A stretch of 64,000 nucleotides of DNA. Source: Prosopocoilus inquinatus (taxonomy: Eukaryota; Arthropoda; Insecta; Coleoptera; Lucanidae). The notes beneath the pieces were generated by a model. It did not search any database and had not been told where the DNA came from. It saw only the letters and a list, made by a program, of their open reading frames with translations. Positions 50,401 to 63,113 of this stretch are shown piece after piece; position 1 is the first letter of the stretch, and each line of letters starts with the position of its first letter. The stretch covers positions 25,548,001-25,612,000 of the forward strand of contig CM069872.1 in the NCBI GenBank assembly GCA_036172665.1, given 5' to 3'. Made by a program: the position numbers and the translations under genes.

Positions 50401-53156
50401 AAACAACACGTATTAGCGTTGTTCCTGTGATGTATCTAATCGATCCTTACTTATCTATCATTTTATTTGACGTTACGATGTACTCCAGTAACTCTGATGT
50501 GAGACACGAAGTTCTCGAACTCAGCAGAAGCTGGAAAAAGTTCTGAACGAAATAACACGTATTAGCGTTGTTCCCATGATGTATCTAATCGATCCTTACT
50601 TACCTATCATGTTATTTGACGTTACGATGGACTCCAGTATCTCTGATGTGAGATACGAAGTTTTCGAACTCAGCAGAAGCTGGAAAAAGTTATGAACGAA
50701 ACAACACATATTAGCGTTGTTCCTGTGATGTATGTAATCGATCCTTACTTATCTATCATGTTATTTGACGTTACGATGGACTCCAGTAACTCTGATGTGA
50801 GATACGAAGTTCTCAAACTCAGCAGGAGCTGGAAATAGTTTTGAACAAAATAACACGTATTAGCGTTGTTCCTGTGATGTATGTAATCGATCCTTACTTA
50901 TCTATCATGTTATTTGACGTTACGATTGACTCCAGTAACTCTGATGTGAGATATGAAGTTTTCGGACGCAGCAGAAGCTGGAAATAGTTTTCAACGAAAC
51001 AACACGTATTAGCGTTGTTCCTGTGATGTATCTAATCGATCCTTACTTATCTATCATGTTATTTGACGTTACGATGGACTCCAGCAACTCTGATGTGAGA
51101 CACGAAGTTCTCGAACTCAGCAGAAGCTGGAAAAAGTTCTGAACGAAATAACACGTATTAGCGTTGTTCCCATGATGTATCTAATCGATCCTTACTTACT
51201 TATCATGTTATTTGACGTTACGATGGACTCCAGTATCTCTGATGTGAGATACGAAGTTTTCGAACTCAGCAGAAGCTGGAAAAATTTATGAACGAAACAA
51301 CACATATTAGCGTTGTTCCTGTGATGTATGTAATCGATCCTTACTTATCTGCTATGTTATTTGACGTTTCAACGGACTCCAGTATCTCTGATATGAGATA
51401 CGAAGTTCTCGAACTCAGCAGGAGCTGGAAAAAGTTTTGAGCGAAACAACAAGTATTAGCGTTGTTCCTGTGATGTATCTAATCGATCCTTACTTATCTG
51501 CTATGTTATTTGACGTTTCAATGGACTCCAGCAACTCTGATGTGAGACACGAAGTTCTCGAACTCAGCAGAAGCTGGAAAAAGTTCTGAACGAAATAACA
51601 CGTATTAGCGTTGTTCCCATGATGTATCTAATCGATCCTTACTTACCTATCATGTTATTTGACGTTACGATGGACTCCAGTACCTCTGATGTGAGATACG
51701 AAGTTTTCGAACTCAGCAGAAGCTGGAAAAAGTTATGAACGAAACAACACGTATTAGCGTTGTTCCTGTGATGTATCTAATCGATCCTTACTTATCTATC
51801 ATTTTATTTGACGTTCCGATGTACTCCAGTAACTCTGAAGTGAGATACGAAGTTCTCGGACTCAGCAGAAGCTGGAAAAAGTTTTGAACGAAATAACACG
51901 TATTAGCGTTCTTCCTGTGATGTATCTAATCGATTCTTACTTATCTGTTATGTTATTTGACGTTTCAACGGACTCCAGTATCTCTGATATGAGATACGAA
52001 GTTCTCGAACTCAGCAGAAGCTGGAAAAATTTTGAACGAGACAACACGTATTAGCGTTGTTCCTGTAATATATCTAATCGATCCTTACTTATCTATCATG
52101 TTATTTGACGTTACGATGGACTCCAGTAACTCTGAAGTGAGATACGACGTTTTCGGACGCAGCAGAAGCTGGAAATAGTTTTGAAAGAAATAACACGTAT
52201 TAGCGATGTTCCTGTGATGTATCTAATCGATCCTTACATATCTGCTATATTACTTGACGTTTGAACAGACTCCAGTAACTCTGATGTGAGATTCGAAGTT
52301 CTCGGACTCAGCAGGAGCTGGAAATAGTTTTGAACTAAACAACACGTATTAGCCTTGTTCCTGTGATGTATCTAATCGATCCTTACTTATCTGCTATGTT
52401 ATTTGACGTTTCAACGGACTGCAGTAACTCTGATGTGAGATACGAAGTTCTCGAACTCAGCAGAAGCTGGAAAAAGTTTTGAACGAAACAACACGTATTA
52501 GCGTTGTTCCTGTGATGTATCTAATCGATCCTTACATATCTATCATGTTATTTGACGTTACGAAGGACTCCAGTAACTCTGATGTGAGATATGAAGTTTT
52601 CGGACGCAGCAGAAGCTGGAAATAGTTTTGAACTAAACAACACGTATTATCGTTGTGCCTGTGATGTATCTAATCGATCCTTGCTTATCTATCATGTTAT
52701 TTGACGTTACGATGGACTCCAGTAACTCTGATTTGAGATACGAAGTTCTCGAACTCAGCAGGAGCTGGAGATAGTTTTGAACGAAATAACACGTATTAGC
52801 GTTGTTCCTGTGATGTATCTAATCGATCCTTACTTATCTGCTATGTTATTTGACGTTACAACGGACTCCTGTAATTCTGATGTGAGATACGAAGTTCTCG
52901 AACTCAGCAGAAGCTGGAAAAAGTTTTGAACGAAACAACACGTATTAGCGTTGTTCCTGTGATGTATGTAATCGATCCTTACTTATCCATCATGTTATTT
53001 GACGTTACGATGGACTCCAGTAACTCTGATGTGAGATACGAAGTTCTCGAACTCAGCAGGAGCTGGAAATAATTTTGAACGCAATAACACGTATTAGCGT
53101 TGTTCCTGTAATGTATCTAATCGATCCTTACTTATCTATCATGTTATTTGACGTTA
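47465..53156 (+). repeat. 5,692-bp (38-monomer) tandem duplication, copy 2
   Basis: Second copy of the 38-monomer block. The match to copy 1 continues past its end to about 53793, where a 16-bp-duplication monomer (53794) replaces the plain monomer at the equivalent earlier position (about 48101). The repeated stretch is therefore about 2.1 units long. It shares C at 51683 and A at 48482 with 45991 and 42790, and differs there from the first 14,347-bp copy. It was thus probably copied from, or before divergence of, the second large block. Confidence 0.88.
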
Positions 53157-56100
53157 CGATGGACTCCAGTAACTCTGATGTCCAGTAACTCTGATGTGAG
53201 ATATGAAGTTTTCGGACGCAGCAGAAGCTGGAAATAGTTTTCAACGAAACAACACGTATTAGCGTTGTTCCTGTGATGTATGTAATCGATCCTTACTTAT
53301 CCATCATGTTATTTGACGTTACGATGGACTCCAGTATCTCTGATGTGAGATACGAAGTTCTCGAACTCAGCAGAAGCTGGAAAAAGTTTTGAACGAAACA
53401 ACACGTATTAGCGTTGTTCCTGTGATGTATGTAATCGATCCTTACTTATCCATCATGTTATTTGACGTTACGATGGACTCCAGTAACTCTGATGTGAGAT
53501 ACGAAGTTCTCGAACTCAGCAGGAGCTGGAAATAATTTTGAACGAAATAACACGTATTAGCGTTGTTCCTGTGATGTATCTAATCGGTCCTTACTTATCT
53601 ATCATGTTATTTGACGTTTCGATTGACTCCAGTAACTTTGATGTGAGATGCGAAATTCTCGAACTCAGCAGAAGCTGGAAATTGTTTTGAACGAAACAAC
53701 ACGTATTAGCGTTGTTCCTGTGATGTATCTAATCGATCCTTACTTATCTATCATTTTATTTGACGTTACGATGTACTCCAGTAACTCTGATGTCCAGTAA
53801 CTCTGATGTGAGATACGAAGTTCTCGAACTCAGCAGAAGCTGGAAAAAGTTCTGAACGAAATAACACGTATTAGCGTTGTTCCCATGATGTATCTAATCG
53901 ATCCTTACTTACCTATCATGTTATTTGACGTTACGATGGACTCCAGTATCTCTGATGTGAGATACGAAGTTTTCGAACTCAGCAGAAGCTGGAAAAAGTT
54001 ATGAACGAAACAACACGTATTAGCGTTGTTCCTGTGATGTATCTAATCGATCCTTACTTATCTATCATGTTATTTGACGTTACGATGGACTCCAGTAACT
54101 CTGATGTGAGATACGAAGTTCTCAATCTCAGCAGGAGCTGGAAATAGTTTTGAACGAAATAACACGTATTAGCGTTGTTCCTGTGATGTATGTAATCGAT
54201 CCTTACTTATCTATCATGTTATTTGACGTTACGATATACTCCAGTATCTCTGATGTGAGATACGAAGTTCTCAAACTCAGCAGGAGCTGGAAATAGTTTT
54301 GAACGAAATGACACGTATTAGCGTTGTTCCTGTGATGTATCTAATCGATCCTTACTTATCTATCATGATATTTGACGTTACGATTGACTCCAGTAACTCT
54401 GATGTGAGATATGAAGTTTTCGGACGCAGCAGAAGCTGGAAATATTATTCAACGAAACAACACGTATTAGCGTTGTTCCTGTGATGAATCTAATCGATCC
54501 TTACTTATCTATCATGTTATTTGACGTTACGATGGACTCCAGTAACTCTGAAGTGAGATACGAAGTTTTCGGACGCAGCAGAAGCTGGAAATAGTTTTGA
54601 ACGAAATAACACGTATTAGCGTTGTTCCTGTGATGTATGTAATCGATCCTTACTTATCTATCATGTTATTTGACGTTACGATATACTCCAGTAACTCTGA
54701 TGTGAGATACGAAGTTCTCAAACTCAGCAGGAGCTGGAAATAGTTTTGAACGAAATGACACGTATTAGCGTTGTTCCTGTGATGTATATAATCGATCCTT
54801 ACTTATCTATCATGATATTTGACGTTACGATTGACTCCAGTAACTCTGATGTGAGATACGAAGTTCTCAAACTCAGCATGAGCTGGAAATAGTTTTGAAC
54901 GAAATGACACGTATTAGCGTTGTTCCTGTGATATATCTAATCGATCCTTACTTATCTATCATGATATTTGACGTTACCATTGACTCCAGTAACTCTGATG
55001 TGAGATATGAAGTTTTCGGGCGCAGCAGAAGCTGGAAATAGTTTTCAACGAAACAACACGTATTAGCGTTGTTCCTGTGATGTATCTAATCGATCCTTAC
55101 TTATCTATCATGTTATTTGACGTTACGATGGACTCCAGTAACTCTGAAGTGAGATACGAAGTTTTCGGACGCAGCAGAAGCTGGAAATAGTTTTGAACGA
55201 AATAACACGTATTAGCGTTGTTCCTGTGATGTATCTAATCGATCCTTACTTATCTGCTATATTATTTGGCGTTTCAACGGACTCCAGTAACTCGATGTGA
55301 GATTCGAAGTTCTCGGACTCAGCAGGAGCTGGAAATAGTTTTGAACTAAACAACTCGTATTAGCGTTGTTCCTGTGATGTATCTAATCGATCCTTACTTA
55401 TCTATCATGATATTTGACGTTACGATTGACTCCAGTAACTCTGATGTGAGATATGAAGTTTTCGGACGCAGCAGAAGCTGGAGATAGTTTTGAACTAAAC
55501 AACACGTATTAGCGTTGTTCCTGTGATGTATCTAATCGATCCTTACTTATCTGCTATGCTATTTGACGTTTCAACGGACTCCAGTAACTCTGATATGAGA
55601 TACGAAGTTCTCGAACTCAGCAGGAGCTGGAAAAACTTTTGAACGAAACAACAAGTATTAGCGTTGTTCCTGTGATGTATCTAATCGATTCTTACTTATC
55701 TGCTATGTTATTTGACGTTTCAATGGACTCCAGCAACTCTGATGTGAGACACGAAGTTCTCGAACTCAGCAGAAGCTGGAAAAAGTTCTGAACGAAATAA
55801 CACGTATTAGCGTTGTTCCCATGATGTATCTAATCGATCCTTACTTACCTATCATGTTATTTGACGTTACGATGGACTCCAGTATCTCTGATGTGAGATA
55901 CGAAGTTCTCGAACTCAGCAGAAGCTGGAAAAAGTTTTGAACGAAACAACACGTATTAGCGCTGTTCCTGTGATGTATGTAATCGATCCTTACTTATCTA
56001 TCATGTTATTTGACGTTACGATGGACTCCAGTAACTCTGATGTGAGATACGAAGTTCTCAAACTCAGCAGGAGCTGGAAATAGTTTTGAACGAAATAACA

Positions 56101-57999
56101 CGTATTAGCGTTGTTCCTGTGATGTATATAATCGATCCTTACTTATCTATCATGTTATTTTACGTTACGATATACTCCAGTAACTCTGATGTGAGATACG
56201 AAGTTCTCAAACTCAGCAGGAGCTGGAAATAGTTTTGAACGAAATGACACGTATTAGCGTTGTTCCTGTGATGTATCTAATCGATCCTTACTTATCTATC
56301 ATGATATTTGACGTTACGATTGACTCCAGTAACTCTGATGTGAGATATGAAGTTTTCGGACGCAGCAGAAGCTGGAAATAGTTTTCAACGAAACAACACG
56401 TATTAGCGTTGTTCCTGTGATGTATCTAATCGATCCTTACTTATCTATCATGTTATTTGACGTTATGATGGACTCCAGTAACTCTGAAGTGAGATACGAA
56501 GTTTTCGGACGCAGCAGAAGCTGGAAATAGTTTTGAACGAAATAACACGTATTAGCGTTGTTCCTGTGATGTATCTAATCGATCCTTACTTATCTGCTAT
56601 ATTATTTGGCGTTTCAACGGACTCCAGTAACTCGATGTGAGATTCGAAATTCTCGGACACAGCAGGAGCTGGAAATAGTTTTGAAATAAACAACTCGTAT
56701 TAGCGTTGTTCCTGTGATGTATCTAATCGATCCTTACTTATCTGCTATGTTATTTGACGTTTCAACGGACTCCAGTATCTCTGATGTGAGATACGATGTT
56801 CACGAACTCAGCAGGAGCTGGAAATAGTTTTGAACGAAATAACACGTATTAGCGTTGTTCCTGTGATGTATCTAATCGATCCTTACTTATATATCATGTA
56901 TTTGACGTTACGAAGGACTCCAGTAACTCTTATGTGGGATACGATGTTCTCGGACGCAGCAGAAGCTGGAAATAATTTTGAACGAAACAACACGTATTAG
57001 CGTTGTTCCTGTGATGTATCTAATCGACCCTTACTTATCTGCTATGTAATTCGACGTTTCTATTAACTCCAGCAACTCTGATGTGAGATACGAAGTTCTC
57101 GAACTCAGCTGAAGCTTGAAAAAGTTTTGAACGAAATAACACTTATTAGCGTTGTTCCTGTGATGTATCTAATCGATCCTTACTTATCTGCTATGTTATT
57201 TGACGTTTCAACGGACTCCAGTATCTCTGATGTGAGATACGAAGTTCTCGAACTCAGTAGGAGCTGGAAAAAGTTTTGAACGAAACAACACGTATTAGCG
57301 TTGTTCCTATGATGTATCTAATCGATCCTTACTTATCTATCATGTTATTTGACGTTACGATGAACTCCAGAAACTCTGGTGTGAGATATGAAGTTTTCGG
57401 ACGCAGCAGAAGCTGGAAATAGTTTTGAACGAAACAAAACGTATTAGCGTTGTTCCTGTGATGTATCTAATCGATCCTTATTTATCTATCATGTTATTTG
57501 ACGTTACGAAAAACTCCAGTAACTCTGATGTGAGATATGAAGTTTTCGGACGCACCAGAAGCTGGAAATAGTTTTGAAAGAAACAAAACGTATTAGCGTT
57601 GTTCCTGTGATGTATCTAATCGATCCTTATTTATCTATCATGTTATTTGACGTTACGAAAAACTCCAGTAACTCTGATGTGAGATATGAAGTTTTCGGAC
57701 GCAGCAGAAGCTGGAAATAGTTTTGAACGAAACAAAACGTATTAGCGTTGTTACTGTGATGTATCTAATCGATCCTTACTTATCTATCATTTTATTTGAC
57801 GTTACGATGTACTCCAGTAACTCTGATGTGAGATACGATGTTTTCGGACGCAGCAGAAGCTGGAAATAGTTTTGAACGAAACAAAACGTATTAGCGTTGT
57901 TCCTGTGATGTATCTAATCGATCCTTATTTATCTATCATGTTATTTGACGTTACGAAAAACTCCAGTAACTCTGATGTGAGATATGAAGTTCCCGAACT

Positions 58000-60650
58000 C
58001 AGCAGAAGCTGGAAAAAGTTCTGAACGAAATAACACGTATTAGCGTTGTTCCCATGATGTATCTAATCGATCCTTACTTACCTCTCATGTTATTTGACGT
58101 TACGATGGACTCCAGTATCTCTGATGTGAGATACGAAGTTTTCGAACTCAGCAGAAGCTGGAAAAAGTTATGAACGAAACAACACGTATTAGCGTTGTTC
58201 CTGTGATGTATCTAATCGATCCTTACTTATCTATCATTTTATTTGACGTTCCGATGTACTCCAGTAACTCTGAAGTGAGATACGAAGTTCTCGGACTCAG
58301 CAGAAGCTGGAAAAAGTTTTGAACGAAATAACACGTATTAGCGTTGTTCCTGTGATGTATCTAATCGATCCTTACTTATCTGTTATGTTATTTGACGTTT
58401 CAACGGACTCCAGTATCTCTGATGTGAGATACGAAGTTCTCGAACTCAGCAGAAGCTGGAAAAATTTTGAACGAGACAACACGTATTAGCGTTGTTCCTG
58501 TAATATATCTAATCGATCCTTACTTATCTATCATGTTATTTGACGTTACGATGGACTCCAGTAACTCTGAAGTGAGATACGACGTTTTCGGACGCAGCAG
58601 AAGCTGGAAATAGTTTTGAAAGAAATAACACGTATTAGCGATGTTCCTGTGATGTATCTAATCGATCCTTACATATCTGCTATATTACTTGACGTTTGAA
58701 CAGACTCCAGTAACTCTGATGTGAGATTCGAAGTTCTCGGACTCAGCAGGAGCTGGAAATAGTTTTGAACTAAACAACACGTATTAGCCTTGTTCCTGTG
58801 ATGTATCTAATCGATCCTTACTTATCTGCTATGTTATTTGACGTTTCAACGGACTGCAGTAACTCTGATGTGAGATACGAAGTTCTCGAACTCAGCAGAA
58901 GCTGGAAAAAGTTTTGAACGAAACAACACGTATTAGCGTTGTTCCTGTGATGTATCTAATCGATCCTTACATATCTATCATGTTATTTGACGTTACGGAG
59001 GACTCCAGTAACTCTGATGTGAGATATGAAGTTTTCGGACGCAGCAGAAGCTGGAAATAGTTTTGAACTAAACAACACGTATTATCGTTGTGCCTGTGAT
59101 GTATCTAATCGATCCTTGCTTATCTATCATGTTATTTGACGTTACGATGGACTCCAGTAACTCTGATTTGAGATACGAAGTTCTCGAACTCAGCAGGAGC
59201 TGGAGATAGTTTTGAACGAAATAACACGTATTAGCGTTGTTCCTGTGATGTATCTAATCGATCCTTACTTATCTGCTATGTTATTTGACGTTACAACGGA
59301 CTCCTGTAATTCTGATGTGAGATACGAAGTTCTCGAACTCAGCAGAAGCTGGAAAAAGTTTTGAACGAAACAACACGTATTAGCGTTGTTCCTGTGATGT
59401 ATGTAATCGATCCTTACTTATCCATCATGTTATTTGACGTTACGATGGACTCCAGTAACTCTGATGTGAGATACGAAGTTCTCGAACTCAGCAGGAGCTG
59501 GAAATAATTTTGAACGCAATAACACGTATTAGCGTTGTTCCTGTAATGTATCTAATCGATCCTTACTTATCTATCATGTTATTTGACGTTACGATGGACT
59601 CCAGTAACTCTGATGTCCAGTAACTCTGATGTGAGATATGAAGTATTCGGACGCAGCAGAAGCTGGAAATAGTTTTCAACGAAACAACACGTATTAGCGT
59701 TGTTCCTGTGATGTATGTAATCGATCCTTACTTATCCATCATGTTATTTGACGTTACGATGGACTCCAGTATCTCTGATGTGAGATACGAAGTTCTCGAA
59801 CTCAGCAGAAGCTGGAAAAAGTTTTGAACGAAACAACACGTATTAGCGTTGTTCCTGTGATGTATGTAATCGATCCTTACTTATCCATCATGTTATTTGA
59901 GGTTACGATGGACTCCAGTAACTCTGATGTGAGATACGAAGTTCTCGAACTCAGCAGGAGCTGGAAATAATTTTGAACGAAATAACACGTATTAGCGTTG
60001 TTCCTGTGATGTATCTAATCGGTCCTTACTTATCTATCATGTTATTTGACGTTTCGATTGACTCCAGTAACTTTGATGTGAGATGCGAAATTCTCGAACT
60101 CAGCAGAAGCTGGAAATTGTTTTGAACGAAACAACACGTATTAGCGTTGTTCCTGTGATGTATCTAATCGATCCTTACTTATCTATCATTTTATTTGACG
60201 TTACGATGTACTCCAGTAACTCTGATGTGAGACACGAAGTTCTCGAACTCAGCAGAAGCTGGAAAAAGTTCTGAACGAAACAACACGTATTAGCGTTGTT
60301 CCCATGATGTATCTAATCGATTCTTACTTACCTATCATGTTATTTGACGTTACGATGGACTCCAGTATCTCTGATGTGAGATACGAAGTTTTCGAACTCA
60401 GCAGAAGCTGGAAAAAGTTATGAACGAAACAGCACATATTAGCGTTGTTCCTGTGATGTATGTAATCGATCCTTACTTATCTATCATGTTATTTGACGTT
60501 ACGATGGACTCCAGTAACTCTGATGTGAGATACGAAGTTCTCAAACTCAGCAGGAGCTGGAAATAGTTTTGAACGAAATAACACGTATTAGCGTTGTTCC
60601 TGTGATGTATGTAATCGATCCTTACTTATCTATCATGTTATTTGACGTTA
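58000..60650 (+). repeat. Diverged paralogue of the 45.9-48.1 and 50.3-51 kb satellite blocks
   Basis: Monomer order and rare variants follow 45.9-48.1 kb at an offset of 12,127 bases, including a 16-bp-duplication monomer at 59617. From about 60.2 kb it follows 50.4 kb at an offset of 9,728. Scattered differences (e.g. CCTCTCATG at 58081, AGTATTCGG at 59642, TTGAGGTTACG at 59898) show it is older than the exact duplications. Confidence 0.75.
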
Positions 60651-62164
60651 CGATATACTCCAGTAACTCTGATGTGAGATACGAAGTTCTCAAACTCAGC
60701 AGGAGCTGGAAATAGTTTTGAACGAAATGACACGTATTAGCGTTGTTCCTGTGATGTATCTAATCGATCCTTACTTATCTATCATGATATTTGACGTTAC
60801 GATTGACTCCAGTAACTCTGATGTGAGATATGAAGTTTTCGGACGCAGCAGAAGCTGGAAATAGTTTTCAACGAAACAACACGTATTAGCGTTGTTCCTG
60901 TGATGTATCTAATCGATCCTTACTTATCTATCATTTTATTTGACGTTACGATGGACTCCAGTAACTCTGAAGTGAGATACGAAGTTTTCGGACGCAGCAG
61001 AAGCTGGAAATAGTTCTGAACGAAATAACACGTATTAGCGTTGTTCCTGTGATGTATGTAATCGATCCTTACTTATCTATCATGTTATTTGACGTTACGA
61101 TATACTCCAGTAACTCTGATGTGATATACGAAGTTCTCAAACTCAGCAGGAGCTGGAAATAGTTTTGAACGAAATGACACGTATTAGCGTTGTTCCTGTG
61201 ATGTATATAATCGATCCTTACTTATCTATCATGATATTTGACGTTACGATTGACTCCAGTAACTCTGATGTGAGATACGAAGTTCTCAAACTCAGCAGGA
61301 GCTGGAAATAGTTTTGAACGAAATGACACGTATTAGCGTTGTTCCTGTGATATATCTAATCGATCCTTACTTATCTATCATGATATTTGACGTTACCATT
61401 GACTCCAGTAACTCTGATGTGAGATATGAAGTTTTCGGGCGCAGCAGAAGCTGGAAATAGTTTTCAACGAAACAACACGTATTAGCGTTGTTCCTGTGAT
61501 GTATCTAATCGATCCTTACTTATCTATCATGTTATTTGACGTTACGATGGACTCCAGTAACTCTGAAGTGAGATACGAAGTTTTCGGACGCAGCAGAAGC
61601 TGGAAATAGTTTTGAACGAAATAACACGTATTAGCGTTGTTCCTGTGATGTATCTAATCGATCCTTACTTATCTGCTATATTATTTGGCGTTTCAACGGA
61701 CTCCAGTAACTCGATGTGAGATTCGAAGTTCTCGGACTCAGCAGGAGCTGGAAATAGTTTTGAACTAAACAACTCGTATTAGCGTTGTTCCTGTGATGTA
61801 TCTAAACGATCCTTACTTATCTATCATGATATTTGACGTTACGATTGACTCCAGTAACTCTGATGTGAGATATGAAGTTTTCGGACGCAGCAGAAGCTGG
61901 AGATAGTTTTGAACTAAACAACACGTATTAGCGTTGTTCCTGTGATGTATCTAATCGATCCTTACTTATCTGCTATGCTATTTGACGTTTCAACGGACTC
62001 CAGTAACTCTGATATGAGATACGAAGTTCTCGAACTCAGCAGGAGCTGGAAAAACTTTTGAACGAAACAACAAGTATTAGCGTTGTTCCTGTGATGTATC
62101 TAATCGATCCTTACTTATCTGCTATGTTATTTGACGTTTCTATGGACTCCAGCAACTCTGATGT

Positions 62165-63113
62165 GAGATACGAAGTTCTCGAACTCAGCAGGAGCTGGAA
62201 AAAGTTTTGAACGAAACAACAAGTATTAGCGTTGTTCCTGTGATGTATCTAATCGATCCTTACTTATCTATCATTTTATTTGACGTTACGATGTACTCCA
62301 GTAACTCTGATGTGAGATACGATGTTTTCGGACGCAGCAGAAGCTGGAAATAGTTTTGAACGAAACAAAACGTATTAGCGTTGTTCCTGTGATGTATCTA
62401 ATCGATCCTTACTTATCTATCATGTTATTTGACGTTACGAATGACTCCAGTAACTCTGAAGTGAGATACGAAGTTCTCGAACTCAGCAGGAGCTGGAAAT
62501 AATTTTGAACGAAATAACACGTATTAGCGTTGTTCCTGTGATGTATCTAATCGGTCCTTACTTATCTATCATGTTATTTGACGTTTCGATTGACTCCAGT
62601 AACTTTGATGTGAGATACGAAGTTCTCGAACTCAGCAGGAGCTGGAAATAATTTTGAACGAAATAACACGTATTAGCGCTGTTCCTGTGATGTATGTAAT
62701 CGATCCTTACTTATCTATCATGTTATTTGACGTTACGATATACTCCAGTAACTCTGATGTGAGATACGAAGTTCTCAAACTCAGCAGGAGCTGGAAATAG
62801 TTTTGAACGAAATGACACGTATTAGCGTTGTTCCTGTGATGTATCTAATCGATCCTTACTTATCTGCTATGTAATCTGACGTTTCAATGGACTCCAGCAA
62901 CTCCGATGTGAGATACGAAGTTCTCGAACTCAGTAGAAGCTGGAAAAAGTTCTGAACGAAACAACACGTATTAGCGTTGTTCCCGTGATGTATGTAATCG
63001 ATCCTTACTAATCTATCATGTTATTTGACGTTACGATGGACTCCAGTAACTCTGATGTGAGATACGAAGTTCTCGAACTCAGCAGGAGCTGGAAATAGTT
63101 TTGAACGAAATAA
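62165..63113 (+). repeat. Unoccupied paralogue of the retrotransposon target locus
   Basis: Left of 62766 the sequence follows 21325-21926 (offset 40,840). Right of 62766 it follows 23735 onward (offset 39,032). The 1,808-base difference equals the 1,801-bp element plus one 7-bp target duplication. The intact target TGAGATA is at 62760-62766. A few substitutions (C at about 62677, CTGACG at 62877, GTTATTTG versus GTTAGTTG near 63018) separate it from the occupied copies. It shows the satellite state before insertion. Confidence 0.85.

Noticed and set aside
16417..60274. Recurrent plus-strand open frames of 61-74 codons starting MRNSRTQQ or MNEITRIS in satellite DNA
   Set aside because: They repeat wherever one variant monomer repeats, and stop within about 1.3 monomers. 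The 149-base unit is not a multiple of three, so no frame can run through the array. They are by-products of the satellite.
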